DNA of 64,000 nt from Methylicorpusculum oleiharenae. GTDB taxonomy: Bacteria > Pseudomonadota > Gammaproteobacteria > Methylococcales > Methylomonadaceae. The notes under the pieces were generated by a model that was given only the letters and a program-made list of their open reading frames with translations, was not told the DNA's origin and did no database searches. The DNA is taken from assembly GCF_009828925.2 (NCBI RefSeq), contig NZ_WUTY02000001.1, positions 1,270,492 to 1,334,491 on the forward strand. The letters are read 5' to 3'. The stretch's first letter is position 1, and every line of letters starts with the position of its first letter. Both the position numbers and the translations under genes were made by a program. Below, in pieces: positions 27,362 through 36,813 of this stretch.

Positions 27362-28489
27362 ATGGAAAATTTAATGTTGCTCTGGCAGAGCACTGGGTTC
27401 TACAGCATACAGCCGGGACAGACACTGATGATGGCGGTGGGTTTTTTGCTGCTGTATCTCGCGATTAAAAAAGGCTTCGAGCCTTTACTCTTGCTGCCAA
27501 TCGGTTTCGGCGCGGTTTTGAGTAATATTCCGGTTGCGGGTATGTCTGAAGAAGGCGGGCTGCTTTATTACCTTTACTTCGGCATCAAGACCGGTTTATT
27601 TCCGCTGTTGATATTTATGGGCGTCGGTGCCATGACCGATTTCGGACCGATGCTGGGCAATCCAAAAACACTCTTTCTTGGTGCGGCTGCTCAATTTGGG
27701 ATATTTGCAACCTTATTGGGAGCGCTTGCATTAAATCTGGTTCCAGGATTGGAATTTACCATGAAAGATGCGGCTGCAATTGCGATTATCGGCGGGGCAG
27801 ATGGACCTACAGCTATATATGTGGCCTCTAAACTCGCGCCCGATTTGTTGGGAGCAATTGCGGTAGCGGCTTACTCTTATATGGCTTTGGTGCCGTTAAT
27901 TCAGCCTCCGATTATGCGAGCATTGACAACAGAACAAGAGCGCCTGATCGAAATGGAGCAACTTCGAATTGTCAGTAAAACCGAAAAAATCGTCTTTCCT
28001 TTGATGCTTTTACTGTTAACCGCGCTACTGTTGCCCTCTGCTGCGCCACTTGTGGGGATGTTTTGTTTCGGTAATTTAATGAACACGTGTGGTGTAGTGG
28101 AACGCTTAAGTAAAACTGCGCAAAATGAATTGATCAATATTGTCACTATATTTCTGGGTCTTTCCGTGGGCTCCAAGTTGAGTGCCGATGCCTTCTTGAA
28201 ATATGAGACGCTGGGGATACTGGCATTGGGTGCAATTGCTTTTTGTATCGGTACTGCGGCGGGTGTGGTGATGGCCAAAATAATGAACAAATTCAGTAAA
28301 ACGCCTATAAATCCCCTGATTGGCGCGGCGGGGGTGTCGGCTGTTCCTATGGCCGCAAGAGTTGCAAATAAGTTAGGATTGGAAAGCAATCCGCATAACT
28401 TTCTGCTGATGCATGCGATGGGGCCGAATGTAGCCGGTGTCATTGGCTCTGCGGTAGCCGCCGGTATTCTGTTAAGTCTGGTGCATTAA
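27362..28489 (+). CDS. oadB: Na+-translocating decarboxylase beta subunit (OadB family)
   Basis: A 375-residue integral membrane protein of the OadB/GcdB/MmdB family. In decarboxylase complexes it couples decarboxylation of a biotin-bound carboxyl group to Na+ export. Family signatures are present: [10 protein letters not shown], the catalytic Asp region [21 protein letters not shown], and [22 protein letters not shown] near the C-terminus. About nine hydrophobic segments are visible. The alpha (carboxyltransferase/biotin) and gamma subunits are not adjacent on either side, so it is an orphan here. A structured leader precedes it, and a 306-bp gap separates it from the Dab-like operon. Confidence 0.9.
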   Translation: MENLMLLWQSTGFYSIQPGQTLMMAVGFLLLYLAIKKGFEPLLLLPIGFGAVLSNIPVAGMSEEGGLLYYLYFGIKTGLFPLLIFMGVGAMTDFGPMLGNPKTLFLGAAAQFGIFATLLGALALNLVPGLEFTMKDAAAIAIIGGADGPTAIYVASKLAPDLLGAIAVAAYSYMALVPLIQPPIMRALTTEQERLIEMEQLRIVSKTEKIVFPLMLLLLTALLLPSAAPLVGMFCFGNLMNTCGVVERLSKTAQNELINIVTIFLGLSVGSKLSADAFLKYETLGILALGAIAFCIGTAAGVVMAKIMNKFSKTPINPLIGAAGVSAVPMAARVANKLGLESNPHNFLLMHAMGPNVAGVIGSAVAAGILLSLVH

Positions 28490-28795
28490 AGAACCGGGCA
28501 ATGGTCCGCGGTACCCACAGAATTTCTGTCGGTGTCGGTGGTAACGATGATGGATAGGCCGTGTGCGTTTTTTACTGCAGAAACGTTAACAAACCGTTCC
28601 AGATTTAACATGAACATCGTTTAGTTTAAAAGCTTTCTGCAGGCAGCATTTAAATTAAATTTCCAGCGCCTCTCAATTTTAGTAAATACCTGTAAAACGC
28701 TTGAGCAATTTGGTTCAAGGTCCCCTAAATTGATTCCCAAAGGCCAGAGTCGTACAAGGCAGCATTGTGGCGAGCAAGATAAAAAGAAATTTATT
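28490..28795 (+). other. Non-coding region before the Dab-like operon
   Basis: No gene. A TTGAGC at ~28703 with TAAATT 19 bp downstream could be a weak promoter for the operon, but the spacing is long. No regulator binding palindrome or terminator is obvious. Confidence 0.3.
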
Positions 28796-30382
28796 ATGAT
28801 CATACTCAGTGCATTACTTTGGACACCGGCAGTGGGGGTGCTTTTTTTGGTATTGGCACCGGGCAGGCATTTTCAACTGATCCGTGGGTTGGGTAACCTG
28901 TTTGCCTTTATCGCACTTTTACTGGCCTGTTGGGTGACCTACCGGTATGACGCATCGGATGCCGGTTTGCAATTCAGCGAATATTATCCTCTCAATCCAA
29001 AACTCGGCAGCGCCTATGCCTTGGGTGTCGACGGGTTGTCGATACCGATGCTGGTGTTGGCTAGTCTTCTGACATCAATTGCTCTGCTTGCTTCATCATC
29101 GATCTCCGGCAGCGTCAAAGGCTACTACATCTGCGTTTTGTTACTTGAATTCGGGATGTTGGGCGTCTTTTTGGCTCAGGACTGGGCGTTGTTTTATATT
29201 TTTTGGGAAGTCACGCTGATTCCACTGTTCTTTTTAATCGATCGCTGGGGTGGTAAGAGACGGCATGCTGCAAGTATGAATTTTGTGCTTTATACGATGG
29301 GCGGATCGATTTTCATGCTGGTCAGTCTGTTGGCGATCAGTCAATACGTTCTTGAACATGGCGGATCACTGATGACCTCAATGAGTCAGGCCGCCGAGGA
29401 TATGCCACTCTATGAACAGGTCCTAGTGTTTTTGGGCTTTTTAATCGGTTTCGGCGTGAAAATGCCGGTTTTCCCCCTTCATGGCTGGTTACCGCTGGCT
29501 CATGTTGAAGCCCCCAGCCCCATCAGTATTCTGCTGTCTGGTATTTTGCTTAAAATGGGCGCTTATGGACTGATCAGGGTTGCCTTCATGTTGCCGGAAG
29601 CCATAGAACTTTTACAGCCTTTACTGGTTTTTCTGGCCTTGTTCGGCATGCTATACGGCGCTTTGCTTGCCTGGCGTCAAAGCGATCTCAAAGCAATGAT
29701 TGCCTATTCTTCGGTCAGTCACATGGGTGTTGTGTTATTGGGTATCACCGCGCTGAATCACTCGGGTATGACCGGTGCCGTTTTGCAAATGACGGCTCAC
29801 GGACTGGTTGCCGGTGCTCTGTTTTTATTGATCGGTTTACTGTATGAGCGAACTCATACCCGTAATATTCAGGATTACAGTTCATTAATCAGAGTCACGC
29901 CCCGTTTTGCCATGCTGACTACGCTGACATTACTCGCGGCAATGGGTCTGCCGGGTTCGGTCAGTTTTGTTGCCGAATTACACGCTTTGATTGGCGGATT
30001 TCAGCAATGGCAGGGCTTGATGGTTTTTTTCAGTTTAAGTATTTTGATAGGTGCTGCATATTCGATCCGCACGATCGGCCTTTTGTTTACAGGGCCCGTC
30101 AAGCCTCAAATGCAGCATATTCCGGATTTAAAACCCGTTGAATTGGTTTCAGTCAGTATTCTGGTGAGCGGTATTTTGTTGTTCGGATTATTTCCTGCGC
30201 CGCTGATCAATCTTTCGACAGCCACCATAAACCATATGATTGATTCTATCAGTCACCGTGTTGATCACCTCGAAAGCCGCTCATCGCTAAGCAGCCAGCT
30301 TCTTCCTTTGGAACAACGTGCGAACTTGACCAGGGACGACGGGCTTTTTAATGATGGCATTGACGCCGTTATCGTCAGGTAA
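28796..30382 (+). CDS. NuoM-like antiporter subunit, first gene of Dab-like operon
   Basis: Started at the ATG at 28796 (528 residues), because the frame upstream is hydrophilic and MIILSALLWTPAVGVLFLVL begins the first membrane helix. It belongs to the NuoM/MrpD proton-pumping antiporter family. It keeps the functional residues: Glu138 in FWEVTLIPLFFLIDRWGG, Lys in GVKMPVFPLHGWLP, and a second Lys in LLKMGAYG. DLKAMIAYSSVSHMG is also present. About 14 hydrophobic helices are expected. A hydrophilic tail of ~45 residues follows the last helix. It lies 3 bp before dabA, so ion movement is probably coupled to DabA-dependent CO2/bicarbonate uptake. Confidence 0.88.
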   Translation: MIILSALLWTPAVGVLFLVLAPGRHFQLIRGLGNLFAFIALLLACWVTYRYDASDAGLQFSEYYPLNPKLGSAYALGVDGLSIPMLVLASLLTSIALLASSSISGSVKGYYICVLLLEFGMLGVFLAQDWALFYIFWEVTLIPLFFLIDRWGGKRRHAASMNFVLYTMGGSIFMLVSLLAISQYVLEHGGSLMTSMSQAAEDMPLYEQVLVFLGFLIGFGVKMPVFPLHGWLPLAHVEAPSPISILLSGILLKMGAYGLIRVAFMLPEAIELLQPLLVFLALFGMLYGALLAWRQSDLKAMIAYSSVSHMGVVLLGITALNHSGMTGAVLQMTAHGLVAGALFLLIGLLYERTHTRNIQDYSSLIRVTPRFAMLTTLTLLAAMGLPGSVSFVAELHALIGGFQQWQGLMVFFSLSILIGAAYSIRTIGLLFTGPVKPQMQHIPDLKPVELVSVSILVSGILLFGLFPAPLINLSTATINHMIDSISHRVDHLESRSSLSSQLLPLEQRANLTRDDGLFNDGIDAVIVR

Positions 30383-30385
30383 CCA

Positions 30386-33300
30386 ATGCTTAACCATTCT
30401 GAAGATATTGGCGCTTTGCGCGAACAACTGATGGCTGTTTTGCATCATCTGGATCATGTGCTTCCCGGACAGGCGCCTATCGATAACTTTGTTCACCACA
30501 ACACCTTACACGGTTTCCAGCATTTGCCTTTTGAACAGGCTTTGGCTGATTTTGAAGCCCTGACCGGCATTAGCGGTTATTTGCCGGAAACCCAATTTCG
30601 AGCCTTTTACCAGCAGGGTCGTATTAACGATGACGACATACTGGCTGCACTGAGTCATGAAACCTGTCTCGATCCTAGACAGGTGATTATCAAAGTAGAT
30701 ACCAAAACAATCAGCATCAGTGAGATCGTTAATACGGTTTTGCTGCATGGATTGGAGCCGGTGAGCCCTGAACGTTTCAACTGGCTGCAAACCGAGTGTG
30801 CAGGGCTCAATTTGCTGCGCCCCGGTGTGTCTCAACATGCGCGAGAGCAGTTAGTAGCAGATGAGGATGAAGCTGTTGCGATCAACAGACTCTGGAGCAC
30901 TCTCCTGGATAAACTGGGCATCAATGACGTCAGGCTGCACCCGGAAAATCTCTTTGATATAACGGCCGAGCAAGCCGAAGACTGGTTGGCAAGAAGTAAG
31001 ATGCAGCCAACGGCAATTCAAAATCTGACTGTTGTTCAACAAATTCAGGAACAGGCAAAAAATACGTTGGATGCCCTGGTTGATGAGATCGGTGACAACA
31101 TTACCTTACGCGGATTTGTTTTAGCGCTGACCGGTATGGATATTCTGGATGATGTCCGTCCCTTACTGATAAGGACCTGCGCTTCGGCGCTGGACGAGGG
31201 GCTTGCGCCATGGCAATTGCCTGATGTTAAGCGGCTGGGTCTCTATGATGCCTGGCGCTTAACCGCCAGATACGATGCAAATCCTTTTTTTCAGGAACTT
31301 CCGGACTGGCATATTCTTGAATCGCAGCTGCCGGATGATGCTGTGGATGCGATCGTGTTTCATTTAACGGCCCTGCAAGTTCCGCAGCAACAATGGCCGG
31401 GCTATTTGCGTCGCTTAGCGCTGGAATTGCCCGGCTGGTCTGGCATCATCAACTGGCGTGAGCACAACCCAAACTACAAGACAGCAAACGGCGCTCAACC
31501 CACGCTAGCCGATTATCTGGCGATACGATTGACCCTGGATCGGCTCTGGCTCAATCGTCTGTGTGAAGTTACCTGGAAAATAGAGGCCAAATTAGACCGG
31601 TTGATCTCGTATTTCCAAAAAAATCTTGCCGAGTTTTGGGTGCGCCGTCAACTTTACCGGGGCGTGCTGCCCGAATACCTGAGTCAGTCGGCTGAATCCC
31701 TGATTTTATTGAGCAGGACTGAGCGGCAGGACCGGAAAGACTGGTGGCGCCTGGCAGAAGAGCTTTGGACATGGCAGTCGAGTCCTTTAGCCCATCGGAA
31801 CCAATCAAAAGAACATACGCTCTATGACAGCGGCTGGCGCTTGTTTTGTCTTTGTCAGCATTCAGGTTTAAACGCCCGTCACGTTCAATCGCTGAATAAA
31901 GCCGATCTGGAGAAGCTGCTGACGGTTTTAGACAGTTTTGGTGTGGCTGACCGCAATAAAGTGTGGTTATACGCCTACGAACATAATTTCCGGGAAAATT
32001 TGTTTCAAGGGTTGCAGGCCAATTACGGCAGAGGGCGATGGGCAACGAGGCCCCGACGACCTGAAGCGCAGGTGATGTTCTGTATGGATGAGCGAGAGGA
32101 AAGTTTTCGTCGCCATCTTGAAGAAATAAATCCCGAAATAGAAACCCTGGGCGCAGCCGGTTTTTTTGGTGTTGCGATGAATTACAAAGGCCTGGATGAT
32201 CATGCGATAACGCCGTTATGCCCGGTGGTTGTGACACCGGTACACCAGGTTAATGAAATGCCGGTGGAAGGAGCTGAATCGGCAATGGACGCGCATCTAA
32301 AAGGTCTTGACCTCTACAAAAAGGGGATAAATCTGGTGCATCAAAGTCTGCGCAGCCACCTGTTTGCAGCCTATCCCTTGCTGTATGTCTTTGCGCCGCT
32401 GCTGATCGTTAAGCTGTTGATTAAATCGTTACTGCCGACGGTTAACTACAAGCTGGAAAAATGGCTTTACAGTTCCATTGTAAAAACGGTTCCAACCGGG
32501 CTTCAATTTACTTCAACTCCTCAATCCGCTGAGGCTGCGAGCGATGCACCTCAGTTGGGTTTTACCGATCATGAACAAGCTGACCGTATTGCTCAATTGT
32601 TAAAAACGACCGGTCTGAGTTACGGCTTGGCCCGTATTGTGTGTTTGATGGCGCATGGTTCGACAAGCCAGAATAATCCTCATGAGGCGGCTCATGATTG
32701 CGGCGCGTGCGGCGGACGAAGAGGCGGGCCTAATGCCCGTGTGTTTGCGGCGATGGCCAATCGCCCTGAGGTCAGGCGTCTGCTGCCTGAACGCGGTATT
32801 TCCATTCCGGATGACACCTGGTTTGTGGGCGCCCAACACGATACCTGTAACGATGTTATTACCTGGTATGACCTGGAGCGGATGCCGGTCACTGCTAAGG
32901 CTGATTTCGAAATATTTGAATTACAGTTGATGAAGGCCAAGGAAAGAGCCGTGACAGAACGCTGCCGCCGGTTTTTCAACGCGCAAGATAAAAGCGGTGC
33001 AGCTGCAGTGAGACATGTCGAAGCCCGGTCTTATGATCTCAGTCAGGTTCGGCCCGAGTTCGGTCATGCCACCAATGCCTCGGCCTATATCGGCAGACGT
33101 TCTGCGACACAAGGTTTGTTTCTGGACCGGCGGATGTTTCTGATTTCCTATGATCCGGCTCAGGATCCGGATGGAACTGTCCTGGAGTCGATTTTATTGA
33201 CTGCAGGCCCCGTCGGTGCGGGAATCAATCTCGAATACTATTTTTCAAGCGTTAATAACGAGCGTTTCGGTTGCGGGACAAAAATTCCTCATAATGTGAC

Positions 33301-33670
33301 CGGTTTGTTCGGTGTCATGGAAGGCGCATCTAGCGATTTAAGAACAGGGCTGCCTTTGCAGATGGTCGAAATTCATGAAGCGATGCGTTTGCAGATTGTG
33401 ACTGAGGCGTCTCCCGGCATTCTCGAGAAAATTTATCATCGCCAGGCCGGTTTACGGGAGCTGATTGATGGCGGTTGGGTGCATCTGAGTACACAAGATC
33501 CTGATACCGGGCAGCTTTTTATATTTGAGCGGGGTGCTGGTTTTATTGCCTGGGAATCCGCGATACAAAAATTACCGCTAAGGGAAAGTTCGGAAGATTG
33601 TTATCGCACGGAAACAGAGGCGGTTCCCCCCATGCTGATTAAACAGCCCTTAATTTCAAACGGAGTGTGA
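30386..33670 (+). CDS. dabA: DabA-family inorganic carbon transporter subunit (DUF2309)
   Basis: A 1094-residue protein of the UPF0753/DUF2309 family. DabA proteins are cytoplasmic-facing, carbonic-anhydrase-like Zn proteins. Driven by a membrane partner, they are thought to hydrate CO2 unidirectionally and accumulate bicarbonate. The four residues shown to matter in Halothiobacillus DabA have counterparts at the same spacing: Cys566 and Asp568 in VMFCMDEREES, His757 in MAHGSTSQNNPHEAAH, Cys772 in DCGACGG. At ~1094 residues it is longer than the ~830-residue DabA2 class. A short hydrophobic stretch lies near residues 660-685. It is embedded between NuoM- and NuoL-like genes with near-zero spacing. 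Confidence 0.92.
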   Translation: MLNHSEDIGALREQLMAVLHHLDHVLPGQAPIDNFVHHNTLHGFQHLPFEQALADFEALTGISGYLPETQFRAFYQQGRINDDDILAALSHETCLDPRQVIIKVDTKTISISEIVNTVLLHGLEPVSPERFNWLQTECAGLNLLRPGVSQHAREQLVADEDEAVAINRLWSTLLDKLGINDVRLHPENLFDITAEQAEDWLARSKMQPTAIQNLTVVQQIQEQAKNTLDALVDEIGDNITLRGFVLALTGMDILDDVRPLLIRTCASALDEGLAPWQLPDVKRLGLYDAWRLTARYDANPFFQELPDWHILESQLPDDAVDAIVFHLTALQVPQQQWPGYLRRLALELPGWSGIINWREHNPNYKTANGAQPTLADYLAIRLTLDRLWLNRLCEVTWKIEAKLDRLISYFQKNLAEFWVRRQLYRGVLPEYLSQSAESLILLSRTERQDRKDWWRLAEELWTWQSSPLAHRNQSKEHTLYDSGWRLFCLCQHSGLNARHVQSLNKADLEKLLTVLDSFGVADRNKVWLYAYEHNFRENLFQGLQANYGRGRWATRPRRPEAQVMFCMDEREESFRRHLEEINPEIETLGAAGFFGVAMNYKGLDDHAITPLCPVVVTPVHQVNEMPVEGAESAMDAHLKGLDLYKKGINLVHQSLRSHLFAAYPLLYVFAPLLIVKLLIKSLLPTVNYKLEKWLYSSIVKTVPTGLQFTSTPQSAEAASDAPQLGFTDHEQADRIAQLLKTTGLSYGLARIVCLMAHGSTSQNNPHEAAHDCGACGGRRGGPNARVFAAMANRPEVRRLLPERGISIPDDTWFVGAQHDTCNDVITWYDLERMPVTAKADFEIFELQLMKAKERAVTERCRRFFNAQDKSGAAAVRHVEARSYDLSQVRPEFGHATNASAYIGRRSATQGLFLDRRMFLISYDPAQDPDGTVLESILLTAGPVGAGINLEYYFSSVNNERFGCGTKIPHNVTGLFGVMEGASSDLRTGLPLQMVEIHEAMRLQIVTEASPGILEKIYHRQAGLRELIDGGWVHLSTQDPDTGQLFIFERGAGFIAWESAIQKLPLRESSEDCYRTETEAVPPMLIKQPLISNGV

Positions 33671-33672
33671 TT

Positions 33673-35235
33673 ATGGCAAATTGGGCTTGTTTGATTCCGT
33701 TGTTTCCTTTGATAGCCGCTGTGATGATAGGACTGGGCTATTTTTCCGGCTTATTGCCGTCACTGGCTTCAGAGCGCATCACGGCAAAACTGGCGGTCTG
33801 GAGCTTATCGCTCAGTTGCTTGCTGGCGTTAGGGCTCTTGATGGCATTTTTGTCGGGTTATCAAACCGATGAGCATGTCCAGTTCGTGTGGCTGCAAAGT
33901 GGTGATTTACAATTGCCGCTGCGAGTGACTTTTAATTCATTAAATCTGGCTCTGGCCGGATTGTTTTCTATCATTTTTGTCATCGTTGCCCGGTTTTCAG
34001 TCAATTACATGCATAAGGAGCGGGGATTTCACCGCTTTTTTTCTATTTTGTGTCTGTTTGCGGCAGCGATGTTTTTGCTGGTTCTTTCCGGTTCAGCATT
34101 AAGCGCATTTATGGGTTGGGAAATCGCCGGAATATGTTCATTCCTGTTGATTGCCTATGCTTACGACCGGCCGGTGGCCGCCAATAATGCGGCAAGAGCG
34201 TTTATTACTAACCGGGTAGGGGATGCCGGGTTTTTGATGGGTATTGGTTTGAGCCTGCATTGGATAGGCTCTGCCAACTGGCAGGATATTAATGAGGGTG
34301 CGGCCGATTTGTTAGGAAATGATGCGGTCATTCTAGCGCTCTGTTTTTCAGTAGCCGCGTTTGCCAAGTCCGCTCAAATTCCATTTTCACCCTGGCTGGC
34401 AAGAGCGATGGAAGGACCAACGCCATCGAGCGCGGTTTTCTATGGCGCCATTATGATCCATGCCGGTGTCATTGTAATTCTTACCTTACAACCTTTGTTT
34501 GAAGTAGCCCCGTTGGCTATGGGCGTGATTGCCGTGGTTGGGCTGTTAACCGCATTTTATGGCTGGTTTGCCGGATTAACGCAGACGGATATCAAAAGTT
34601 CGCTGGTTTTTTCGGTCCAGGCTCAAATCGGTCTGATGTTTTTGGAATGCGGGTTGGGATTCTGGCAGTTGGCAGTCTGGCACTTGGGCGCGCATACGTT
34701 GGTGAGAAGTTATCAGTTTTTGACAGCCCCTTCTATTTTACATAATGCCCACGATAATCCCGTACGCAGTGTCCCTTCCTTTTTGGCTGCCAGGCCGGGG
34801 CTATTTGCCGCTGCGCAGCAACGCTTATGGCTGGAGCCCGCCATCGAATGGATGGTTGTGAAACCGGTCCGCCGGCTTGCAAGAGATCTGAGTTTTTTTG
34901 AAATACGCTTTGTGGACCCCTTGCTGGGATCGCCCGCGCCGGCCATTCGTGCTATTTCAACACTGACTCAAATCGAGGAAAGAAAAATCGGCGCTCGTCT
35001 GGATAATGATGAGGACCGTTTCGCCACAGGCAGCGGTTTAGCGGGTAAGTTGACCGAATGGTCGGCGGGTCTGGTGAACTGGTTTGAATATCATTTTGTA
35101 TTGAGAGGTGTGGGTAAAGAATCAATCAAATACGGTAGAAAACTCGGTAAATCTGCAAATAAACTTGAGCAGATTTTACAGATGCCCCGATATCTGGTGA
35201 TTTTTGTGCTCATCAGCCTGCTGATCGCTTCCTGA
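33673..35235 (+). CDS. dabB: NuoL/DabB-like membrane subunit
   Basis: About 520 residues. The ATG at 33673 is preferred because GGAG lies seven bases upstream; a GTG at 33667 overlapping the dabA stop would add two residues. It belongs to the NuoL/MrpA antiporter family and has GWEIAGICSFLLIAYAYDRP (functional Glu) and FAKSAQIPFSPWLARAMEGP (functional Lys). LVRSYQFLTAPSIL in the distal half is typical of DUF2309-linked NuoL proteins. A long amphipathic/soluble stretch precedes a last helix. By position directly after dabA, this is the best DabB candidate, the cation-translocating partner that energises DabA. Confidence 0.88.
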   Translation: MANWACLIPLFPLIAAVMIGLGYFSGLLPSLASERITAKLAVWSLSLSCLLALGLLMAFLSGYQTDEHVQFVWLQSGDLQLPLRVTFNSLNLALAGLFSIIFVIVARFSVNYMHKERGFHRFFSILCLFAAAMFLLVLSGSALSAFMGWEIAGICSFLLIAYAYDRPVAANNAARAFITNRVGDAGFLMGIGLSLHWIGSANWQDINEGAADLLGNDAVILALCFSVAAFAKSAQIPFSPWLARAMEGPTPSSAVFYGAIMIHAGVIVILTLQPLFEVAPLAMGVIAVVGLLTAFYGWFAGLTQTDIKSSLVFSVQAQIGLMFLECGLGFWQLAVWHLGAHTLVRSYQFLTAPSILHNAHDNPVRSVPSFLAARPGLFAAAQQRLWLEPAIEWMVVKPVRRLARDLSFFEIRFVDPLLGSPAPAIRAISTLTQIEERKIGARLDNDEDRFATGSGLAGKLTEWSAGLVNWFEYHFVLRGVGKESIKYGRKLGKSANKLEQILQMPRYLVIFVLISLLIAS

Positions 35236-35241
35236 GGGCAT

Positions 35242-36813
35242 ATGGCTATTCAATTATTTTCATGGTCTGAAACTGCGGTATTTCCGGTGTTGAGTGTCAT
35301 GACATTTATTCCTTTGCTGGCAGTCATAATCATCAGCGGGTTCAAGTCCGAGACGCTTACTATAAAAGTCAGTTTTACTGCGACAATCGTTAACGTGCTG
35401 CTCGGTATTTATTTGCTGATCATCTTCGATTCCGAAACAGCGGGAATCCATTTGTCTGAAAGGGTCGAGCTGCTGAGCATGACCTACCGCGTCGGTGTCG
35501 ACGGCACGAATATCCTGTTTATACCTTTGACAGCAGTCGTGTCGCTTTTGGCGCTGACTTATACCCGTATTACCCGCCATGCTCACGATACGTTGCTAAT
35601 TTCCTGTTTGCTGGGATATGAAGGCATTCTGATTGGTGCCTTTTCGGCGTTGAATTCACTGCAATTCTGGTTGTGGAGTGCACTGGAATTGTTGCCGGTG
35701 ACTTTTTTAACGATTTATGCGGGCACAGGTCTTAATCGTCGCAGGATTATTTTCAGAATTTTGCAGTTCTGGATTTTCGGTCTTGCTATGACCTTGACCG
35801 GTTTTTTGCTCTTATCTTTCGGACTGGAAAAAAACGGCATGCCATTGACTTTCGATTGGCTGGCATTGAAGCAGCATAACGTTTCGCTGGATAACGAAGC
35901 GTTGATATTTATGCTGTTGTTTTACGGCTTTTCAGTCAGGATGCCGTTATTCCCGTTTCATGGCTGGTTGCCGATGATTGCCGAACAAGGCACGGTCGCC
36001 AGTGCGGCGATTTTTCTGGTGGGGTTAAAGCTGGGTATTTATGCGGTGATCCGCTTCATATTGCCGCTGGTTCCCGGCGCGGCTGAGCAATGGGCGGGAT
36101 TTGTCGTCAATTTGGGGTTGATCGGTATTTTTTACGGTGCGCTGCTGGCGTTGATGCAGATCAACATTCGACGGCTTATGGCTTTTGCAGTCATCAGTCA
36201 TACCGGCATGCTGGTTATCGGCATATTTTCGTTCAACGATTACGCCCTGGAAGGCGTCCTTCTTTTGTCTGTTGCTTACGGGCTTGCGACGGCCGGGATG
36301 CTGTTCAGTGTCGGCTTGATTTATGAAAGGAGCCGAACCGCATTTTTGCCGAGGCTGGGCGGTTTGTTTGAAACCAATTCAACCATAGCCATTTTATTTC
36401 TGATTTCTTCGCTCAGTACCATGGTCATGCCGGGAACGCCGGGATTCGATGCGGCTCACTTGTTGATTGAAGGCACGATAGAAGAGCACGGCTGGTTTGT
36501 CGCCGTCGCAATTTTGGTCGGTAACGTGCTGGCCGCCGGTTTTCTTTTACGGGCTTTTCAACGGATATTTATTGCCAATCCCAAGCGTGCGCATCAACCT
36601 TTCAGTACGTCTCATCACCCCGTCGTCATTGAGCGTATTATCACCGTGGTGATTTGTTTGCTGTTGATCGGAACCGGCTTTTATACAACGCCCTGGTTAA
36701 AGTACATCGACCAGGACGCATCGGCTATTGGTGAGCATTATCCCGAACACGGATCGCATCATGCTAATGAACCGATCCCCGAATCCATTGACAACCCAGG
36801 AGACCAGCCGTGA
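35242..36813 (+). CDS. NuoM-like antiporter subunit with Arg in place of the key Lys
   Basis: A 523-residue NuoM-family protein with GAGG before its ATG. It keeps the second family Lys (Lys263 in FLVGLKLGIYA) and an acidic residue in the helix-5 position (SALELLPVTF, Glu149). However, the normally Lys-bearing motif reads SVRMPLFPFHGWLP, so Arg233 replaces Lys. The discharge-side segment INIRRLMAFAVISHTG also has Arg for Lys. The C-terminus is His/Glu-rich (EHYPEHGSHHANEP) and hydrophilic. It overlaps the next gene by 4 bp. It may have a modified or structural role compared with its two NuoM-like neighbours. Confidence 0.85.
   Translation: MAIQLFSWSETAVFPVLSVMTFIPLLAVIIISGFKSETLTIKVSFTATIVNVLLGIYLLIIFDSETAGIHLSERVELLSMTYRVGVDGTNILFIPLTAVVSLLALTYTRITRHAHDTLLISCLLGYEGILIGAFSALNSLQFWLWSALELLPVTFLTIYAGTGLNRRRIIFRILQFWIFGLAMTLTGFLLLSFGLEKNGMPLTFDWLALKQHNVSLDNEALIFMLLFYGFSVRMPLFPFHGWLPMIAEQGTVASAAIFLVGLKLGIYAVIRFILPLVPGAAEQWAGFVVNLGLIGIFYGALLALMQINIRRLMAFAVISHTGMLVIGIFSFNDYALEGVLLLSVAYGLATAGMLFSVGLIYERSRTAFLPRLGGLFETNSTIAILFLISSLSTMVMPGTPGFDAAHLLIEGTIEEHGWFVAVAILVGNVLAAGFLLRAFQRIFIANPKRAHQPFSTSHHPVVIERIITVVICLLLIGTGFYTTPWLKYIDQDASAIGEHYPEHGSHHANEPIPESIDNPGDQP

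Noticed and set aside
33667-33672. GTG start for the NuoL/DabB-like gene
   Set aside because: The GGAG site is one base from the GTG but seven from the ATG at 33673, so the ATG is favoured.
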